A stretch of DNA of 64,000 bases from Dillenia suffruticosa (GCA_033439265.1 JAVTVX010000035.1:21044001-21108000), one strand, 5' to 3'; numbered from the stretch's first letter, positions 33,871-50,558 are shown. The notes: a model not told the origin generated them from the sequence alone. Translations and numbers: made by a program.

Positions 33871-36800
33871 TAACAATCTTTTATTTCCCTTTTGCAGCGT
33901 ATATTGATAATGATAATTTGATTTTTTATATTATAAAAAAAAAATTAGTCTATCTTATTTAGTGAGACAAAGAGTTGGTCGTTATTGTATTAAAAAAAAT
34001 TTTAATTTTTATTTATAAATCTTTATATTTTGAAAAAAAAAGGAATTACTTCAATAAAAGTGTTAAAATAAAATATAGATAAATTAAGACAAATTGTGCT
34101 TAGTTGATATGTTTGAACCCCAACCCAATGGTTCATGAATCATCAGAGGTATATTAAATTGAAAATTAAAGTGGAGCAAGATAATCGAGAGAAGAGTTAA
34201 AGCAACTTTAATTTTATGCTCCCAATATCACAAACAAGATGATTGACTTTGGTAGCCGTCAATGACTTTCTGTGGCACACATCAATGATCCAAAAAAATT
34301 AAATAATCAACTTGTCTTGTTTTCTCTTTTTCTTGCTATTTTACAATAGCTTGAGGTTGTTTTCACTATCAACTTGTCATGTTTTCTTTGTTTGTTTATC
34401 TTCCCGTACGATTCGAGGAAGATCAACATGAATTGCGGAGCAATGCAATCTCCCTAAAATCTCCAAAAACCTCTTTCATCTTATTTTGTATTTAAAAATT
34501 TGTGTGGAAAATATAATTTTTGTATATATAAAAAATTTTAGAAAATGAAGTGCGCCTCAAGACAAATCCAAATCCAATAAAATTTTAAAAAATGGAAGTA
34601 AATGACATGACCCCATCAGATTTAAGGGACATAAAAAGGAGACACATTGGAATATGTGAACTGGATTCAGAAATTATAAGGTTTTAATGCCAATCATCTC
34701 CTATTTTAATATGGGTATTTGTTTAATTGTATTAAAAAGTCAAGATTAGAATACTTAATTTATATTATATAACAATTTTTTCCACTGTTTCTTAAATTAC
34801 AAGTAAAAATAATCTTACTATTGTTTTTTCTATTTTTATTAAATATACTGATATTCTCCGACTCCGATCGTGCCACATCAAAATCTGCTCCGTCCCCGTC
34901 TCTGATTTTGAACGTTGATCACAAATGATGAATCCTCCTCTTCTTGTATGTCTGATACCATTTGTTTCGAGAATAAATCTTTTTATTTGTTACTGAGTTA
35001 TAAATCAATTATCACCGTTTCTTCTCTTATAGTCTCGAGTTCAAGTCACTTTATGCTTTCAAAAAAAAAAAAATCTTTCTATTTCATTTTGATAATTTTT
35101 CACAATCTCGCGGTCTTTCTTTTTTTTTCCCTCTCCCTCTTCACAACACTTGAAAAAAACTTCTGTTAATGTGGCCCGACTATACTTTTCAACGGGTAGA
35201 CTGAGCCCGATTTTGGTTTTAAAAAAAGCTAAGAGGATAGACCCAAATCAATTTTTTTTTTTTTTTCTTTTATAATATAGGCCTAACCTATTCAAGACAG
35301 AGTCTGATTTGACCCCGTCTATTTCCAAACTTTGAAATGACATGGTTCGACTCTTTCCTTTTATGATATGCATGAATAATTTTTTATGCAAGGGGACTAT
35401 TTATTTACCATAATTAATTTTCATGATTTGTCGAGAATTTTTAATGATTACTTTTGTTGTAATTTGGTATTATTCTATTTGAATTGACCTTTTTTTGATT
35501 GATTAGATATAAAGTTTTGAAATAAAGATAGAAACAAACATGTGAACCCACAAATTTTATATAACATAAAAAAAAAAAAAAAGGTAAATACTATCTACGA
35601 AATTTTGAACAATTCTCTGGAGAAATTCCTTTTTCAAACACTAATGCTTTGTTTGATATATGTAACTCATTGATTCTGTCACTAATTTTGATCTTTTGTG
35701 AGGAGCATTTTTTTCTCCTTCATCCGTGTCAAAGGTGGTAAATGCAAAAACATTATCATAGAAACTATAATTCAATTCTAATTTTTTTTTTCCAGAATCA
35801 AGAAATTTAACTCTCTTAAAATTAAAAATGAATACAGAAATAGATATAGTCAATAACTTTTTTTAAAAATAGGTTCGAATCCTACTACTAGTAAATGCGG
35901 GTTTATTTAGTGATTGTATATAGATAATTATTTATTATATAATTCTAAATTTATATGTCTCGTGTAGAAAGAAAAAAAATAAAAACCTAGAAAAGAAGGC
36001 TTGATTCTCAAGGAAACAGTTTAGTAGTCACAATCTCCCTCCTTCAATATGGTGATCACGGGTTCAAATTCTAATAGTAACGAAAAAAAAAAAAAGAAAA
36101 GAAGGCTTGGTGGGCTTACTTGAATAGACTCAAACCACTAGGATCATGGACGGTTCAGTTGTTAGGTTTGGCCTTCCAATGCCTCTAGATATTGGGCTCC
36201 TGCTGATCCAAAGAGGAGGCTTTCGAAATTTTAACATCCGGTAATTGTTTCGGTGTCCCACACTCCACTAATATAGTATTTAATTCAATTTCATTTTTTT
36301 AAGCTGTACAGGGATTTAAATCTGAAATCTACAGGTTGAGAAAAAATGATTATAACTACTAGGCTGTATCTTGGGGACTTAATTCAATTTCATTTATATA
36401 ACCTACAATACCCTAAGTCTTCGTCTCATAAATTTATCAAATAAATATAATAATAATAATGCACAAATTGCAGAACGTGAACTCACAGCCGAAGATCAAT
36501 CTCTTTTTACCCAAAAAAAAAAAAAAAAGATCATATCTCTGGTTTTGGAAACCCATTAAACTCCATCCTTTTTTTTTTCATAAAACATCGGTATCCGGTA
36601 TCTACATTAAAATTGACTAAATCAAGTTTAAACATCCACACGTTAGATTTGATTAAATTCAGATCAAGTCGGGTCCTTATGAGATAGGATTTTTCAATAT
36701 ATATTTTCGTTATATATAAAATTCAAATTTAAAATTTTACTTAAAAATATTGATGTTGAGTCATTGGACCAACAAGCACAATGGTTATTAAACTCCTTAC

Positions 36801-37378
36801 TGTCTCACCAATCCGGGGATAAAATTCAAGCATAATTGTGAGAGGGTTAGTTTTGATCGCATGCTTATTGTCATTTTTATAATAATGATATGCAAATTTA
36901 GAAATTTTTTACGTTAAATATGAGTTGGAAATCGAACTTGTATTACTGGAACACTGTTTTCGTTAACGATAAAAGAAAAAAAAAAGGAAAAATATTTAGT
37001 CCTTGATAAACCTAACTTGGTTATGGTGTACCAAAAGATTCCATCTGACCTCAACAACATTATACAGGTGACAAGAGAAAAATAATAATAATAATAATAT
37101 AAGGGACATATCATAGTGCATCGATCATGTCACGAATAGGGAAAATGACAAGAAGAATAACCCTATAAGATAGAGGTTCACTATGCTTGTTCCCTCAAGC
37201 AGCCGTTCGACTGGTCCGAGGAAATCAAAAGTCCACAAAAATCTTCCCAAACGAATCCCACAATATTCCCAAGCATAAGATACCGAAACTTATTTAATAA
37301 GATGAGATATATATATATAAAAAAAAAAAAGTTCGAACTCATTTTAATAAAGCACCTAATCCTTATCGACATCTTATG

Positions 37379-37572
37379 ACTCAGTTAATTTAAAAACTGA
37401 CGCTTCTTAATTATAATCGGGAGTTCGATCTCTATGGAAACAAAAAAATCAACGTTGGGAGACATGCTCCCTCAATTGGACCTTGCAAGCGGTCGATCCA
37501 GATTAGTCAGCAAAAAATCCCGAATACTGGATTGGTGGCCTAATCATGGTACAAAAAAAAAATAAATAAATA
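37379..37572 (+). mobile_element. SINE-like retroposon copy (family A), well preserved
   Basis: B-box GAGTTCGATCTC (37421-37432), 'atcaacgttgggagacatgc', 'ccagattagtcagcaaaaaa', 'cccgaatactggattgg', then 'catggtac' and a poly(A) tail. It shares long blocks with the minus-strand copy at 56.7 kb, including the 'gactca' 5' start, 'aaaaaatcaacg' and 'atactgg(a/g)ttggt'. Confidence 0.65.
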
Positions 37573-38045
37573 AGCACCTAATCCTTGATTTGATGTGAGG
37601 TTAAGCACTTAAAATCACTTTTTGCGGCATTTTTTAGTGGATTAACCTCTAATCGGGGTAATGTCACTTTGTCCTCGGGGGATATATTAACCTTAAAATG
37701 TTTTCTTCTTAAAGAGTAATTATAAGCAATGTAGACTAAAGGTAATTAATTTTACAATTATTATTTTCTTTTGGTAATTTTTTGTTGCTTAGGTTGACCA
37801 ATTACGTTACATGACAAGTCCTATTTTTGAGTTGCCTTGATATTTTTTTAAACGATAATTATTTTAAATCCAACGAAATGCAGCACGAGTCGAATTTTTA
37901 TTTTTATCGTATATAAAATTTAAATTCAAAATTTTATTTAAGAATATCAGTATTTAATCATTTGAACCAATAAATTATCTTGATATTGAATCAATGATAT
38001 GTTGATTATTTTGATAACGGGATGGTTTATTTCATGCCGATAGCA

Positions 38046-38085
<40 letters not shown>

Positions 38086-38095
38086 TATTAAGAGA
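38046..38095. repeat. (TTA)n microsatellite
   Basis: About 16 TTA units in AT-rich intergenic DNA. Confidence 0.95.
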
Positions 38096-40907
38096 TTTGT
38101 AAGTTTAATACATATATAAAAGAATAATATTAAAATAACAATTTAATAAATTAAAACTATTATTCAAAGTTCCATTAAAAAATATCAGAATGTACATAAT
38201 CACAAGATTACTTGCTTGTGCACGATTATAATTGTTACTGCTATTAGTGGAACTGCTTTGATATACCTTGATTTGACTTATATTTATTTTATATTATTTT
38301 TATTGAATAAATTTTTATTAAAATGAAAAATATATTATAAGAAATATATGATTATCTATAAAAAAAAGTTAAGTTTTTGTCTTATTCCTTGTTAGGTTAT
38401 CGAGATTTTTTAGGTATTAAGCAATTTTTCCACAACCCAATTTAAAATTAATATTGTACTGACATTTTAAAAAAGGATAAATTTTTATTTAAATAAATTT
38501 TTTAGTATAAAATAATATAATTTAAAAAATTATGGTCGTGTATAATTAGCTTAATTATACAACAAAGTAGTAAACTAAGAAAATGCTTCTTTTTTTTTTT
38601 TATTTTGTTCAAACAATTATACAAGGATAAGGTTGTATAGTTTTTTATTTTTTGAATTAATTAATCCGATATCCGATTATTTCACTAAATTTTCTCCTTT
38701 TTATTTTTAAAACTCAGAATTAATTAATAGAGTTTAGTATCTTATCAGTGAAATCATATGACAATGATGATACGGTTATCTGGTTAAGATAGATTTTTTG
38801 TGCATGATTCCACCGTTTCGAAATCAATTCCATAAAATTTGCCCAAATTTGTCTATAAAGTTGAATAGTTTACCCATGACCACGAGTCTCAACTTTTCTA
38901 ACCAAACACCTAAAATGGTAAGAGAGAGATGTTTTATCATCCATTGGAATTGAATCAAAGGTTTTCTATGTCGTTGTTCCAAGTTTAAATGAAAAACCTT
39001 ACACTTGCCTTGAATCCTTTGGAAATAGACGTAGACCCTTTCCATTCCTTCCTTGCTAGTCTTTTGGCTTTTGCAAATGAATTATGGATACCCTACTCCC
39101 CCTACTTCCAAAGCATCAATTTATGACTCCATTTTTTTCCACTGAATTCATCACTACTCAAAACCTAAAAATGCACTTCCCCCTCCCCCCCCTTCAGAGT
39201 CCCACCGGTAGAGACACGGCAAAAGTCCTCGTGCAAGTGAATGCCATCATCTACTCAATATAAATCCAACCATCTTCAGCACTATAAAGTTTCCGGGTTG
39301 AAGACAGCATTTATATTCATACGCGTAGCTAATTTAATAATGATCAGCCAACTATTAATATATTTTTTTCAACTAGTTGTAAAATAAAATTTGGATTTAT
39401 TTATTTAAAAAATAAATAATTTGCTATTCTCGAACCTGGTCGATTTAAAAATTAAAAAAAAAAAAAAAGAATGAGAGAACCGGAGGTTGATTGGAAAGAA
39501 GTGTAGGTGGTAGAATTATGATGAGAAATAATTGACCGAAGAGACAATAATGGATATACCTGAGAAAAAGTCAAAACAATTGTCAGAAAATGGAGTTGGA
39601 AGAAATGAAAGAATTCCATGACTTAGGCATCACTTCTCCATAAATTCCGAGGAGGTCCCACCGAGTGAAGTGATTTATTATTAGGTCCCCAGGTTTTTCT
39701 GCAGAATTCCAGAACCCGTGAACAGTCCAAAATCCCGGATTCCCATGGTATGATCTCCCCGAAGGGAAAAAGAAATAGGAAAAACATTAAAGGAATTCCA
39801 ACTGTCCCTCCCACAGACACTTTCCCCAGCCAAACCCCACCTTTGACTGCCCGTTCCTCACAATCCCAACATCCTATGGACCAAGTGTCTACGTAACGTA
39901 TGTCCTCCTTAATTCCTAATACTTCACTTGATTAAATATTAATTATATTTTGAAATACCCGACAAAATTAAGAAAGTGAATAAAATTATAAATCTAGATT
40001 TAATTATTTTTAAGTATCCCAATAATAAGATTTAAAGCTCCCTACATGTTTTCTGCCAGTGATTTGACTGATACACACCCTTCCACAATTTACAAAACTA
40101 TCACACGCGGAGATGATCTATTTTACATTTTGATGGAGTGTCTCATATAAATGTATCGTAGTGAGTTGTAAAAACGTATTTGAATTACACCAAAACTACA
40201 GCCATACATGGACAGAGGGCCGGAACAAGGTGCCAGGTGTAAACCTTGCTTAGTCAAACACCAGATCTTTGATCTGATGATTGTAGACTAACCAAATTAG
40301 CAAAAACATAACGTATCATCACCCCCAAGTCTTCAGATCACCCGTTTTTGAACAGATCAGAAATATGAAAAACCCATAAGAAAAAAAAAACAAAGAAATA
40401 ATTTGAATGGGCAATTTTAGAAACAGCGAAACGAAATATATATATATATATATATATGCATTACATCACATTAATTTGCATCGTCTTCAGAAGTTCGGAA
40501 TCTTAAAATCATTTTTTTTGTTACATAATAAACCCCAAAAAAATTACTAAATAGAAGTAAAAAAGGAACAGAATAATCCGGTGAAGTCGTCCGCATCGTT
40601 ATCTGCTACCCCAGTCTTCTTCGGCAGCCCCAAGATTTTGTTCTATACAAAAAACAAAAAAAAAGTTGATAAATTTCTGAATATTTTCTTAAATCAGAGA
40701 ACCCCAAAGCCATCCCCCAAAAAAGAGTTCTACACTCTCTCCAACCATTTTTTTTTTACCCCAAACTATGTACATATCTTCACTTGTTTTCTTCTTTCTT
40801 GCCCCCCTTTTTCACCACGCACCCTCATAATACTATTTACAAAAAATGCGATGGGAAAAACCAAGAGCCCTGGAAGGCCACCGATCCAAAATCCAACCCA
40901 ACCCACA

Positions 40908-41912
40908 TCACATAACAAGCTCCGAAACCCAACCCACATCAGGACCCGAAGAATTAACTGTACGAGAAGGCTCAACCTTTCCAAGAGAGTTCTCCCTTCT
41001 CAGCTTATCAAACATCTTCGCCCGTAAATCCTTACCCGACTCGACCCGCTCCATAACAGGTTCTTCCTCAACCCCCTTCTCCCCAAATTCCAGATAGCCA
41101 ACTCGGGTCGGTTTCCCAGTCGGTGTAGACGGAAGACTACAAAACCCATTTCTCAAAACCGACATCCTGGGCGACGTTCCAAACGACCGACTTAACTGCA
41201 ACTGCCTGAGGGAAGCCACCATCTCATCAACGGAAACCGAACCCACCGACCGACTGAAAACTGGCGTGGTGGCAGTCATTGGTGACATCGGCGGAGAAAC
41301 GGACGGAGATCGAGTAACTGCCGCGGCATCAAGAACTTGCCGAAGAGGAGATCCATCGTATAGGTCCGGGGAATTTCCTTGGCTGCTTTGCGGAAGAACC
41401 CTAAGTTGCTCCGGCGTGTGAGCAAAGAAACAGACACGGCGGCGACAGCTCGTACCGTCTTTACACGGCTGCGTACGATAGCGAGCCGGGTGAAGCCAAC
41501 ACTCGAAAACGCCATGTGCGAACTCGCATGAATCTCCCTTTCGACAATTTCCTTTCCTGAACTCGGCACAGGCTGTACCGGAATAGTGGAACTTCCTCGG
41601 ATCTCTCCGGCGTGCTTTTTCTCCAGGATGGGCGTACGGACACTCCGTCCAGTCATGTGACCTCCCACGTGCGCATCTCCGAACCTTGAACTCGAACATC
41701 CGGAAATTATCACAGGAGTACACGTCCACAGGAACATCACAACCGTTGATTTCGCCGTCCGAATCAACGTCGTTCGACGGTAGATATTGTTGCAGCGCCG
41801 CTAATGCTTCGTTCAAGTATATTCCGGCCGTTGTATCGTCATGGGGTGGGGTCCACGAAGGAATCTGGACTGTTGGGTGGTGATAGTGGTGGTTTGGTTC
41901 TCCGATCATCAT
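40908..41912 (-). CDS. Arginine-rich tandem CCCH zinc finger protein (RR-TZF, AtTZF1-3-like)
   Basis: RNA-binding regulator of the plant RR-TZF family, expected in the cytoplasm (P-bodies/stress granules) with shuttling to the nucleus, acting on AU-rich mRNAs and in ABA/stress responses. Intronless, 334 residues, as usual for this family. The start is [20 protein letters not shown]; relatives begin MMIGE, and the open frame continues 67 codons upstream only because the 5' leader lacks a stop. The arginine-rich module has spacing C-X5-H-X4-C-X3-H (Cys80, His86, Cys91, His95). It is followed by [15 protein letters not shown]. The two fingers are C-X7-C-X5-C-X3-H (Cys115, 123, 129, His133) and, after 16 residues, C-X5-C-X4-C-X3-H (Cys150, 156, 161, His165), exactly the family spacing. 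The C-terminal half has [40 protein letters not shown] and a terminal [10 protein letters not shown], all family signatures. No defect is seen. Confidence 0.96.
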   Translation of the reverse strand: MMIGEPNHHYHHPTVQIPSWTPPHDDTTAGIYLNEALAALQQYLPSNDVDSDGEINGCDVPVDVYSCDNFRMFEFKVRRCARGRSHDWTECPYAHPGEKARRRDPRKFHYSGTACAEFRKGNCRKGDSCEFAHGVFECWLHPARYRTQPCKDGTSCRRRVCFFAHTPEQLRVLPQSSQGNSPDLYDGSPLRQVLDAAAVTRSPSVSPPMSPMTATTPVFSRSVGSVSVDEMVASLRQLQLSRSFGTSPRMSVLRNGFCSLPSTPTGKPTRVGYLEFGEKGVEEEPVMERVESGKDLRAKMFDKLRRENSLGKVEPSRTVNSSGPDVGWVSELVM

Positions 41913-42162
41913 ATTCGTGACATTTGAGCGTCTCTCCCTTCCCCCCTCTATGCTCTTCAGCTCACTCACTGGTTTCTTATAAACTGCTTTTGGAGGTTCG
42001 GTTAAGAGACTAACTGTGGTAAGGTCAAAGTTGATGAAATTAAATTCCACTGCGGTTAAGAGACGGAGGGTATATGTTAAAGGTACGGCAGGCGTGTCAG
42101 TAATTGGAGTCACGTTAGGTGCATGTGTTGGATATTTTGTGAATTTATTATTGGTCTTGGTT

Positions 42163-42170
42163 CACGTGGC
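42163..42170. promoter_or_regulatory. ABRE/G-box (CACGTGGC) in the TZF promoter
   Basis: CACGTGGC lies about 250 bp upstream of the TZF start codon. ABRE-type G-boxes bind bZIP factors of the ABF/AREB group. RR-TZF genes are commonly ABA- and stress-responsive, so the site fits, but function is inference. Confidence 0.5.
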
Positions 42171-42297
42171 GCTTGGATCTTGTGGTTGTGACATAATATA
42201 TGTGACAAGGATTGTGAGAAGAGCCCTTGAAAGGATGCTGCTCGAAATTTACGCCCCTAGATTGTGTTTATGGAATGGCGGTGGAGCGTAGATTTTA

Positions 42298-42640
42298 AAA
42301 AACCAAAAAGTACATTTCGGTCCCTAAGTTATAACCTGGGTTTCAATTCAGTCCCTACAATTTGCCGTGTTACGCCGAAGTCCTTGGATTGCCAAATGGC
42401 CTAATATAAACAACCTTGGGTGCAGAACGAGGGATTGGACTCTGGTTTGCTCTCCCTAGGGAGGAGGGACACGAGGAGACTCACCTGTCACATGCCACAT
42501 CCAACACGGCAATGTACGCCACCAAATCAAGCAAAACAACGCATTACAAATTAGAAAATTCAAATACTTAAACCTTAAAAAAAAAAAAAACAAATTTTGA
42601 GGACTAAATTACAATTTGGGTCACGTTAAGAGGGAGGGCA
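42298..42640. mobile_element. Putative non-autonomous DNA transposon with imperfect terminal inverted repeats
   Basis: The left end, with 'tcggtccctaagttataacc' and 'caattcagtccctacaattt', pairs imperfectly with the complement of the right end ('aaattttgaggactaaatta', 'caatttgggtcac'). I count about 21 of 31 matching positions over the paired block. The internal part is GC-richer and carries no open frame. 'Gtccctaa...ttt(c)aattcagtccct' ends of this style recur in plant non-autonomous elements. No target duplication could be fixed. Confidence 0.45.
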
Positions 42641-46250
<3,610 letters not shown>

Positions 46251-46259
46251 AATTCATTA

Positions 46260-46700
46260 TTCCAGGTTACATCTATTAGTGGAAAAATCGATGCATCTGT
46301 CAACTCCAGAATCAGACTTTATGTATTTTGTATGAGTGGTCAGTGTTTCCACAAAACGAAAACTAAATAATCATTTTTTTTAATAGTGATGGTAGTAAAT
46401 CAAGGATTGACAGGTTTATTATGAAAGATCTAACAAGAATGTTTAATAATTTGAATGAGATTGTAAAATCTTTCATAATGGTAAGGGAACTCCAAATAAG
46501 ATTTCCACAAGTGTCTATAAGATTTAGATTAGTTTGTAAATGAAATGATAGAAACCATAACTATTTCCCTCTAACAATCAATGAAATTGTTGAATTAATA
46601 ATAGGTGATATGAGAAAAAATGATTCAGGTAGAGATATTATTGTTAAATACTGCTCCCAATGATTAATTCAGATCAATGATTTACATGCATTGTTTTGAT
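46260..46700 (+). mobile_element. Helitron relic: fragment of the Helitron-like N-terminal domain
   Basis: Three consecutive plus-strand pieces read as the region ahead of the Rep domain in plant RepHel proteins. They are FQVTSISGKIDASVNSRIRL (46260 on; family pattern 'FTS.G.K.D.S.N.GRGPYVFRL.GQ'), then MKDLTRMFNNLNEIVKSFIM (46421 on), then after a stop YFPLTINEIVELIIGD and GRDIIVKY (46561-46650; family pattern 'LPT..EVA.LI.GD...RDIIV'). Order and spacing fit, but stops and gaps break the frame. The Rep and helicase domains and Helitron termini are not seen. Dead fragment. Confidence 0.65.
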
Positions 46701-47287
46701 TTGTATTAGGTATTAACTATTTTATTTAATTTAAATCCTATGATAGAGAGTTTCACCCATGGTATAAGCGCGGACATGTGATCTAATAATAATAATAATT
46801 TAGGAAGTATAGTTCTTAGAGATTGGGAGATAAAAGGGCACACTTGTTGGAAAAAGCAAGTTTTAAGTGGGCACCGACATTTTAATTTCCATAATTAAAG
46901 AGATTGCGTGCTGTGGTAATCAGGCTTAATTTATTTTAATTTAGTTATACTATTATTTTATTAAAGTAAATTTTTAATACAAATATATAATTTCATGAGC
47001 AATTATCTCAAGACAATATAAAAAATGAGAAACCATGAGATAAATACAACGAATGAAAATCCCATTAATGCCAATTATTAGTTGGATTATTACCCCCACC
47101 CCCTCCTCGGAATAAGGGCTTTAATTACTCAAATGGGAAGGACAGGTGCGGACCGCGGATAAATGGGCAGATACCGGTTAGTCTCCGGCGGTCATAAAAG
47201 AGAAATGTACGGATATCGGTCGACTCAATTAAATATGGAATCAAATATCTTTAAATATGATCAAAATTTAATTCTTATTAAAAATGT

Positions 47288-47417
47288 TTGACTCTCATGT
47301 TTTTTATTGAGAGATCCATCTTCCAAAAGAAATTACTATAGTAATTTATTCAGATTAATCGAAATAAAATATCGGATTTCGAAAAGTTTTGAAAACATGA
47401 TATAAAAAAAAATAAAA
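47288..47417 (+). mobile_element. SINE-like retroposon copy (family A), 3' part
   Basis: It contains 'ttattgagagatccatcttcc', 'aattactatagtaattt', 'cagattaatcgaaataaaat', 'atcggatttcg', 'catgatat' and a poly(A) tail to 47417. The 5' half with the B-box is missing or unrecognisable. Confidence 0.55.
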
Positions 47418-47580
47418 GAGAAATGTGTAAAGGCAAGTGCATTGGGCGTGATCTCTGGCCTTCTATTCCGCAGAAGAAGACAAAAAGAAGCACCGTAATG
47501 TCTCTCTCCCTGTGCAAGGGCAGGACAACTCTTCCCTGCAAGTACAACCAGAGTTAGGATATTGAAGATATCGAGATTTA

Positions 47581-48046
47581 GTGTCGGTAAGGTTTTTTTT
47601 TTATTATTTTTATTTTTTCTTTTTAAGAAAAAATAAAAATTAATTTTTTAAAAAAAATTAAAAATTATTTGATTTTTTTAATTTTAAAATAAAATAGTTA
47701 ATTTCTTTTTTATTTTTTTACTTTTAAAATAATATTAAAAATTAAAAATTAATAGATATATTTGAAATTTTATAATATTTAAATGAAAATATTAATGGAA
47801 TAAAAATAATTATGTGAGAATATAAATAAAACAAAAATATATAAATTTTTGAAAATTTGAAGCATTAAAAAAAGAGAAGAAAAAGCTCATCCCAAAATCT
47901 TTTACTTAAAAACTACTTTTTTTATTTTTTTTTTCATAAAAAAAGAATTTTAAAACTTTTAAAAAATCCAATTGGATAGGTTTTTCTTACGAGAAGAAAG
48001 AAAAATTGAAAAAAAAAAAAAAAAAAAAACTTTGTTAAACCGGCAC
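47581..48046. mobile_element. MITE, Harbinger/Tourist-like, 466 bp
   Basis: Flanked by TTA on both sides (47578-47580, 48047-48049). It begins GTGTCGGTAAGGTTTTT and ends AAAAACTTTGTTAAACCGGCAC, which are imperfect inverted repeats sharing GTG-CGGT and the T/A runs. TTA duplications mark the PIF/Harbinger superfamily. The interior core 'atgtgagaatataaataaaa' is the reverse complement of the core in the 26.3 kb element. No coding capacity. Confidence 0.7.
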
Positions 48047-48394
48047 TTAGCCCCGCTGGTAAAGCGAAGGGCTTTGAGTAAATGACAGCGAGGTGCCAAT
48101 TTGAGGTCTGCACCTACACTACACTAACGTGACTTCCCGCAAAATCCTGCTTCCAAATGAGCCGCATATCATCCTCAAGATCCTAGCCTCCACCTCGTCC
48201 TCGATACTAAGCCCAAAAAAGACACCAATCTCCTGAGACAAAGCTCGGTCAAAGAACCGAAGCCCGCTTAAAATATTTTAAATATTAAAAAATAAACGAA
48301 TATATTCTAAAATTATATCCATAATATTTAAACCAAATTAATTAAATAATTCATGGTTAAATAAGAAAAACTCAATAATGATTCAATAAATATA

Positions 48395-48533
48395 AAAAGA
48401 GAATGCTAAATCTTTTTAATTAAAATCTTAAAAAATTTTAAAAATAAAAAGATAGGTATTAAGAGAACATATTTCTAAATTAAATTTTATAATATTTGAA
48501 CTAAATTAATCATATGATTCGTGTAAAAAAAAC
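48395..48533 (+). mobile_element. SINE-like retroposon copy (family A), AT-rich diverged copy
   Basis: Ordered blocks 'taaaatcttaaaaaatttt', 'ggtattaagagaacatattt', 'ttataatatttgaactaaat' and 'taatcatatgattcgtg', with an 8-base A-tail ending near 48531. An even more degraded partial copy precedes it at about 48275-48380. Confidence 0.45.
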
Positions 48534-48734
48534 AGAGTTCAATAATAATCCCATGAAAATTTCACAAATTTCTCCGAACACGGGAAATTTTGACCCACTT
48601 GCCGAGAGAGAGCCTAACAGAGTAAACGCACTTGTTGTGGTGGTCACGATGAGATCCCAGTGGAGGATGAAAGAGAAAATATCGAGAATACTTGATTATT
48701 TGAAAATTTGACTGGGTCCAATTTAATTTGTTTG

Positions 48735-50370
48735 GTCGAAACATGTTGGGTCGGTAATTATTTTTTATTGGTGCGTGCCGGCCGTGGCCGTTGCATCCTC
48801 TACCACCTCAAGACACCTCAACAGAGAGGTTTTAGGGGGATGGGTAAAAAAATTTCATTTTATAAATATGAACTTGAATTTTCAATCCCTTTCTATTCTA
48901 CTCCAAACAATATTCGATTTTATAAAAACCCGTGTGGCTTTTCTTTCGACATTTGCTCATATATTAATATTATTTTTCTTTGGCATAATTTAATAATATT
49001 TAAGGTAATTTTAATAATAAAAAATATAAAACATAGTGTTTATCATAAAGTATTAAAAATGAGATGAATATGATGAGATATGGCATGAATTTTTAAAAAA
49101 TATATAAAGATAAAATTAGAAAATTTTATTAAATTCTACGATTTTGTGTTGTCCGATGTCTCCTTTAATAGAAGTTTAAAATTTTGATTCATTTTTATTT
49201 TTAAAAAAAATGAAGACAATTCCAAATATAAAGTTTTGTATATTATACTTTTGTCATCTATTTTTTTTATTATTTTATAAGAATCGTAAAAATTATGAAA
49301 ATATATATATTTATAAAGATTCAATCATTAGATTTTTAAAAAAATATATATTTAAATAAGAATTTTTTATCATTTGAATATTCGTAAAAGTACACATCCA
49401 TCTTTAGTTTCGTATAAGATTCTAAACATTACCAAACAGTTGGATATTCATTAAATTGGCATAATTGAAAGGGCAATGTGTACATCAGTTATTGTTGACC
49501 CACCTAAATGTAGATGTACCTAGGAGAGATGGCACCCTCTAAATAATATATAAACAAGATTAAAACTCTTGCCCTGCATATGAAGCACAGAGAGAGGAAA
49601 AATTGATTGAAAAGGACACAATTTTTTTCATGATATTGGCAAATGAAGGTCACATGCTTTTGGAAGCGTTGACTCTCCATCTTCCAAAACCTATGGGAGC
49701 ATTGAGCACCCATATTAAGTGGACCACTTCTAGTTTCACATGAAATGGGTTTGCTTTAGTTATGGTCTGACGGATTAGGGTTAAAATGTGAAAAAAAGGG
49801 TGGTCTAGAAATATATGCCCCAATTAATGGTAAGTTTGATTTAGGTGTATTGGTAGTAGATGATACATGATTCAATAGCTCATTACGATAAAATCAGAAT
49901 CATCCAAATCTGTTAGTTCATAAAATCCATAAATAATTGAATACTCTCTCAGTTTCTTAATTGAGTGCTCTAATTTATATCATTTGACATTCTCAGTTTT
50001 ACTCTCTTAAGAAGCTAATTATTTCTTGACCTCTCAGTCATCCGAACTCTTAACTCTTGGGTGTTTCAATTATCATACTCATCGGTGGATATGTTTCATC
50101 AATATAGAAGTAAGTTCATTATGTGATAAATATAATTTGAGATCATTTGTAAGTAAGTAAATCTCTAATAAATTTAAACATGTCTTAATCGGATATGAAC
50201 TTTGCTACTCCCGGAGAGGTTCTTATCGAAAAGGAAATAAATCTCGATAGTCACTTCCAATAAGGTAAAAAATTTCCATGACAATTTGAAATTTTCTTAA
50301 TCGACAGAATTCTAAATCTCTCAGAGATTTATGACCACAGTCTCTATAATTTTGAAAAATTATCAATAAT
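48735..50370. other. Intergenic region, no gene recognised
   Basis: AT-rich with scattered moderately GC-rich patches (48770-48840). No family-like open frame. Confidence 0.5.
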
Positions 50371-50558
50371 CTCTCTACAAGGCGGCTAGAGTTCTTACAT
50401 CTCTGATCACATACGGGATTTGTCATAGATATATGCTATATATATAAGCAACACAGGTGACCAGTCAAGTAGGTTCAACAATCCTCTACAAGAAAGTTAG
50501 GGTTCTTACACCCTAAACACATACAAGGTTTGTCATACATACGTGCTATATATATGCT
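50371..50558. repeat. Diverged direct duplication, 2 x about 80 bp
   Basis: Copies at about 50371-50446 and 50478-50558 share 'aat(c)ctctacaag', 'tagggttcttac', 'cacatac...gtttgtcat' and 'tgctatatatat'. The spacing and TATA-like AT core might reflect old LTR or promoter debris. Confidence 0.65.

Larger units (their letters stand above)
33870..40900. other. 7-kb gene-free AT-rich region
   Basis: No credible gene on either strand. It contains a SINE-like copy (37.4 kb, listed) and short B-box plus A-tail fragments at 35872-35886 ('aggttcgaatcctac') and 36030-36097. There are also a (TTA)n array (38046-38095) and an (AT)n run at 40437-40456. A minus-strand open frame at 38824-39045 is slightly coding-like but unrecognised. 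Confidence 0.5.

Noticed and set aside
33753..33962. Arg-Glu repeat open frames over GA arrays (also 32459-32755 and 43890-44186)
   Set aside because: Translation artefacts of GA/CT microsatellites.
35866..36097. tRNA-like GGTTCGAATCC sequences as possible tRNA genes
   Set aside because: No cloverleaf arms can be formed around them and they precede A-tails, so they fit short SINE fragments.
38824..39045. Coding-like minus-strand frame
   Set aside because: Different frames look partly coding in different places, suggesting old debris, but no family could be recognised.
40908..42113. Longer N-terminus for the TZF protein starting at 42113
   Set aside because: The 67 extra residues lack family similarity, while MMIGE at 41912 matches the usual start of relatives.
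48041..48130. Possible tRNA or SINE head ('agccccgctggtaaagcgaag...gaggtctgcac')
   Set aside because: It has weak A/B-box resemblance but no acceptor stem and no A-tail; I could not assign it.
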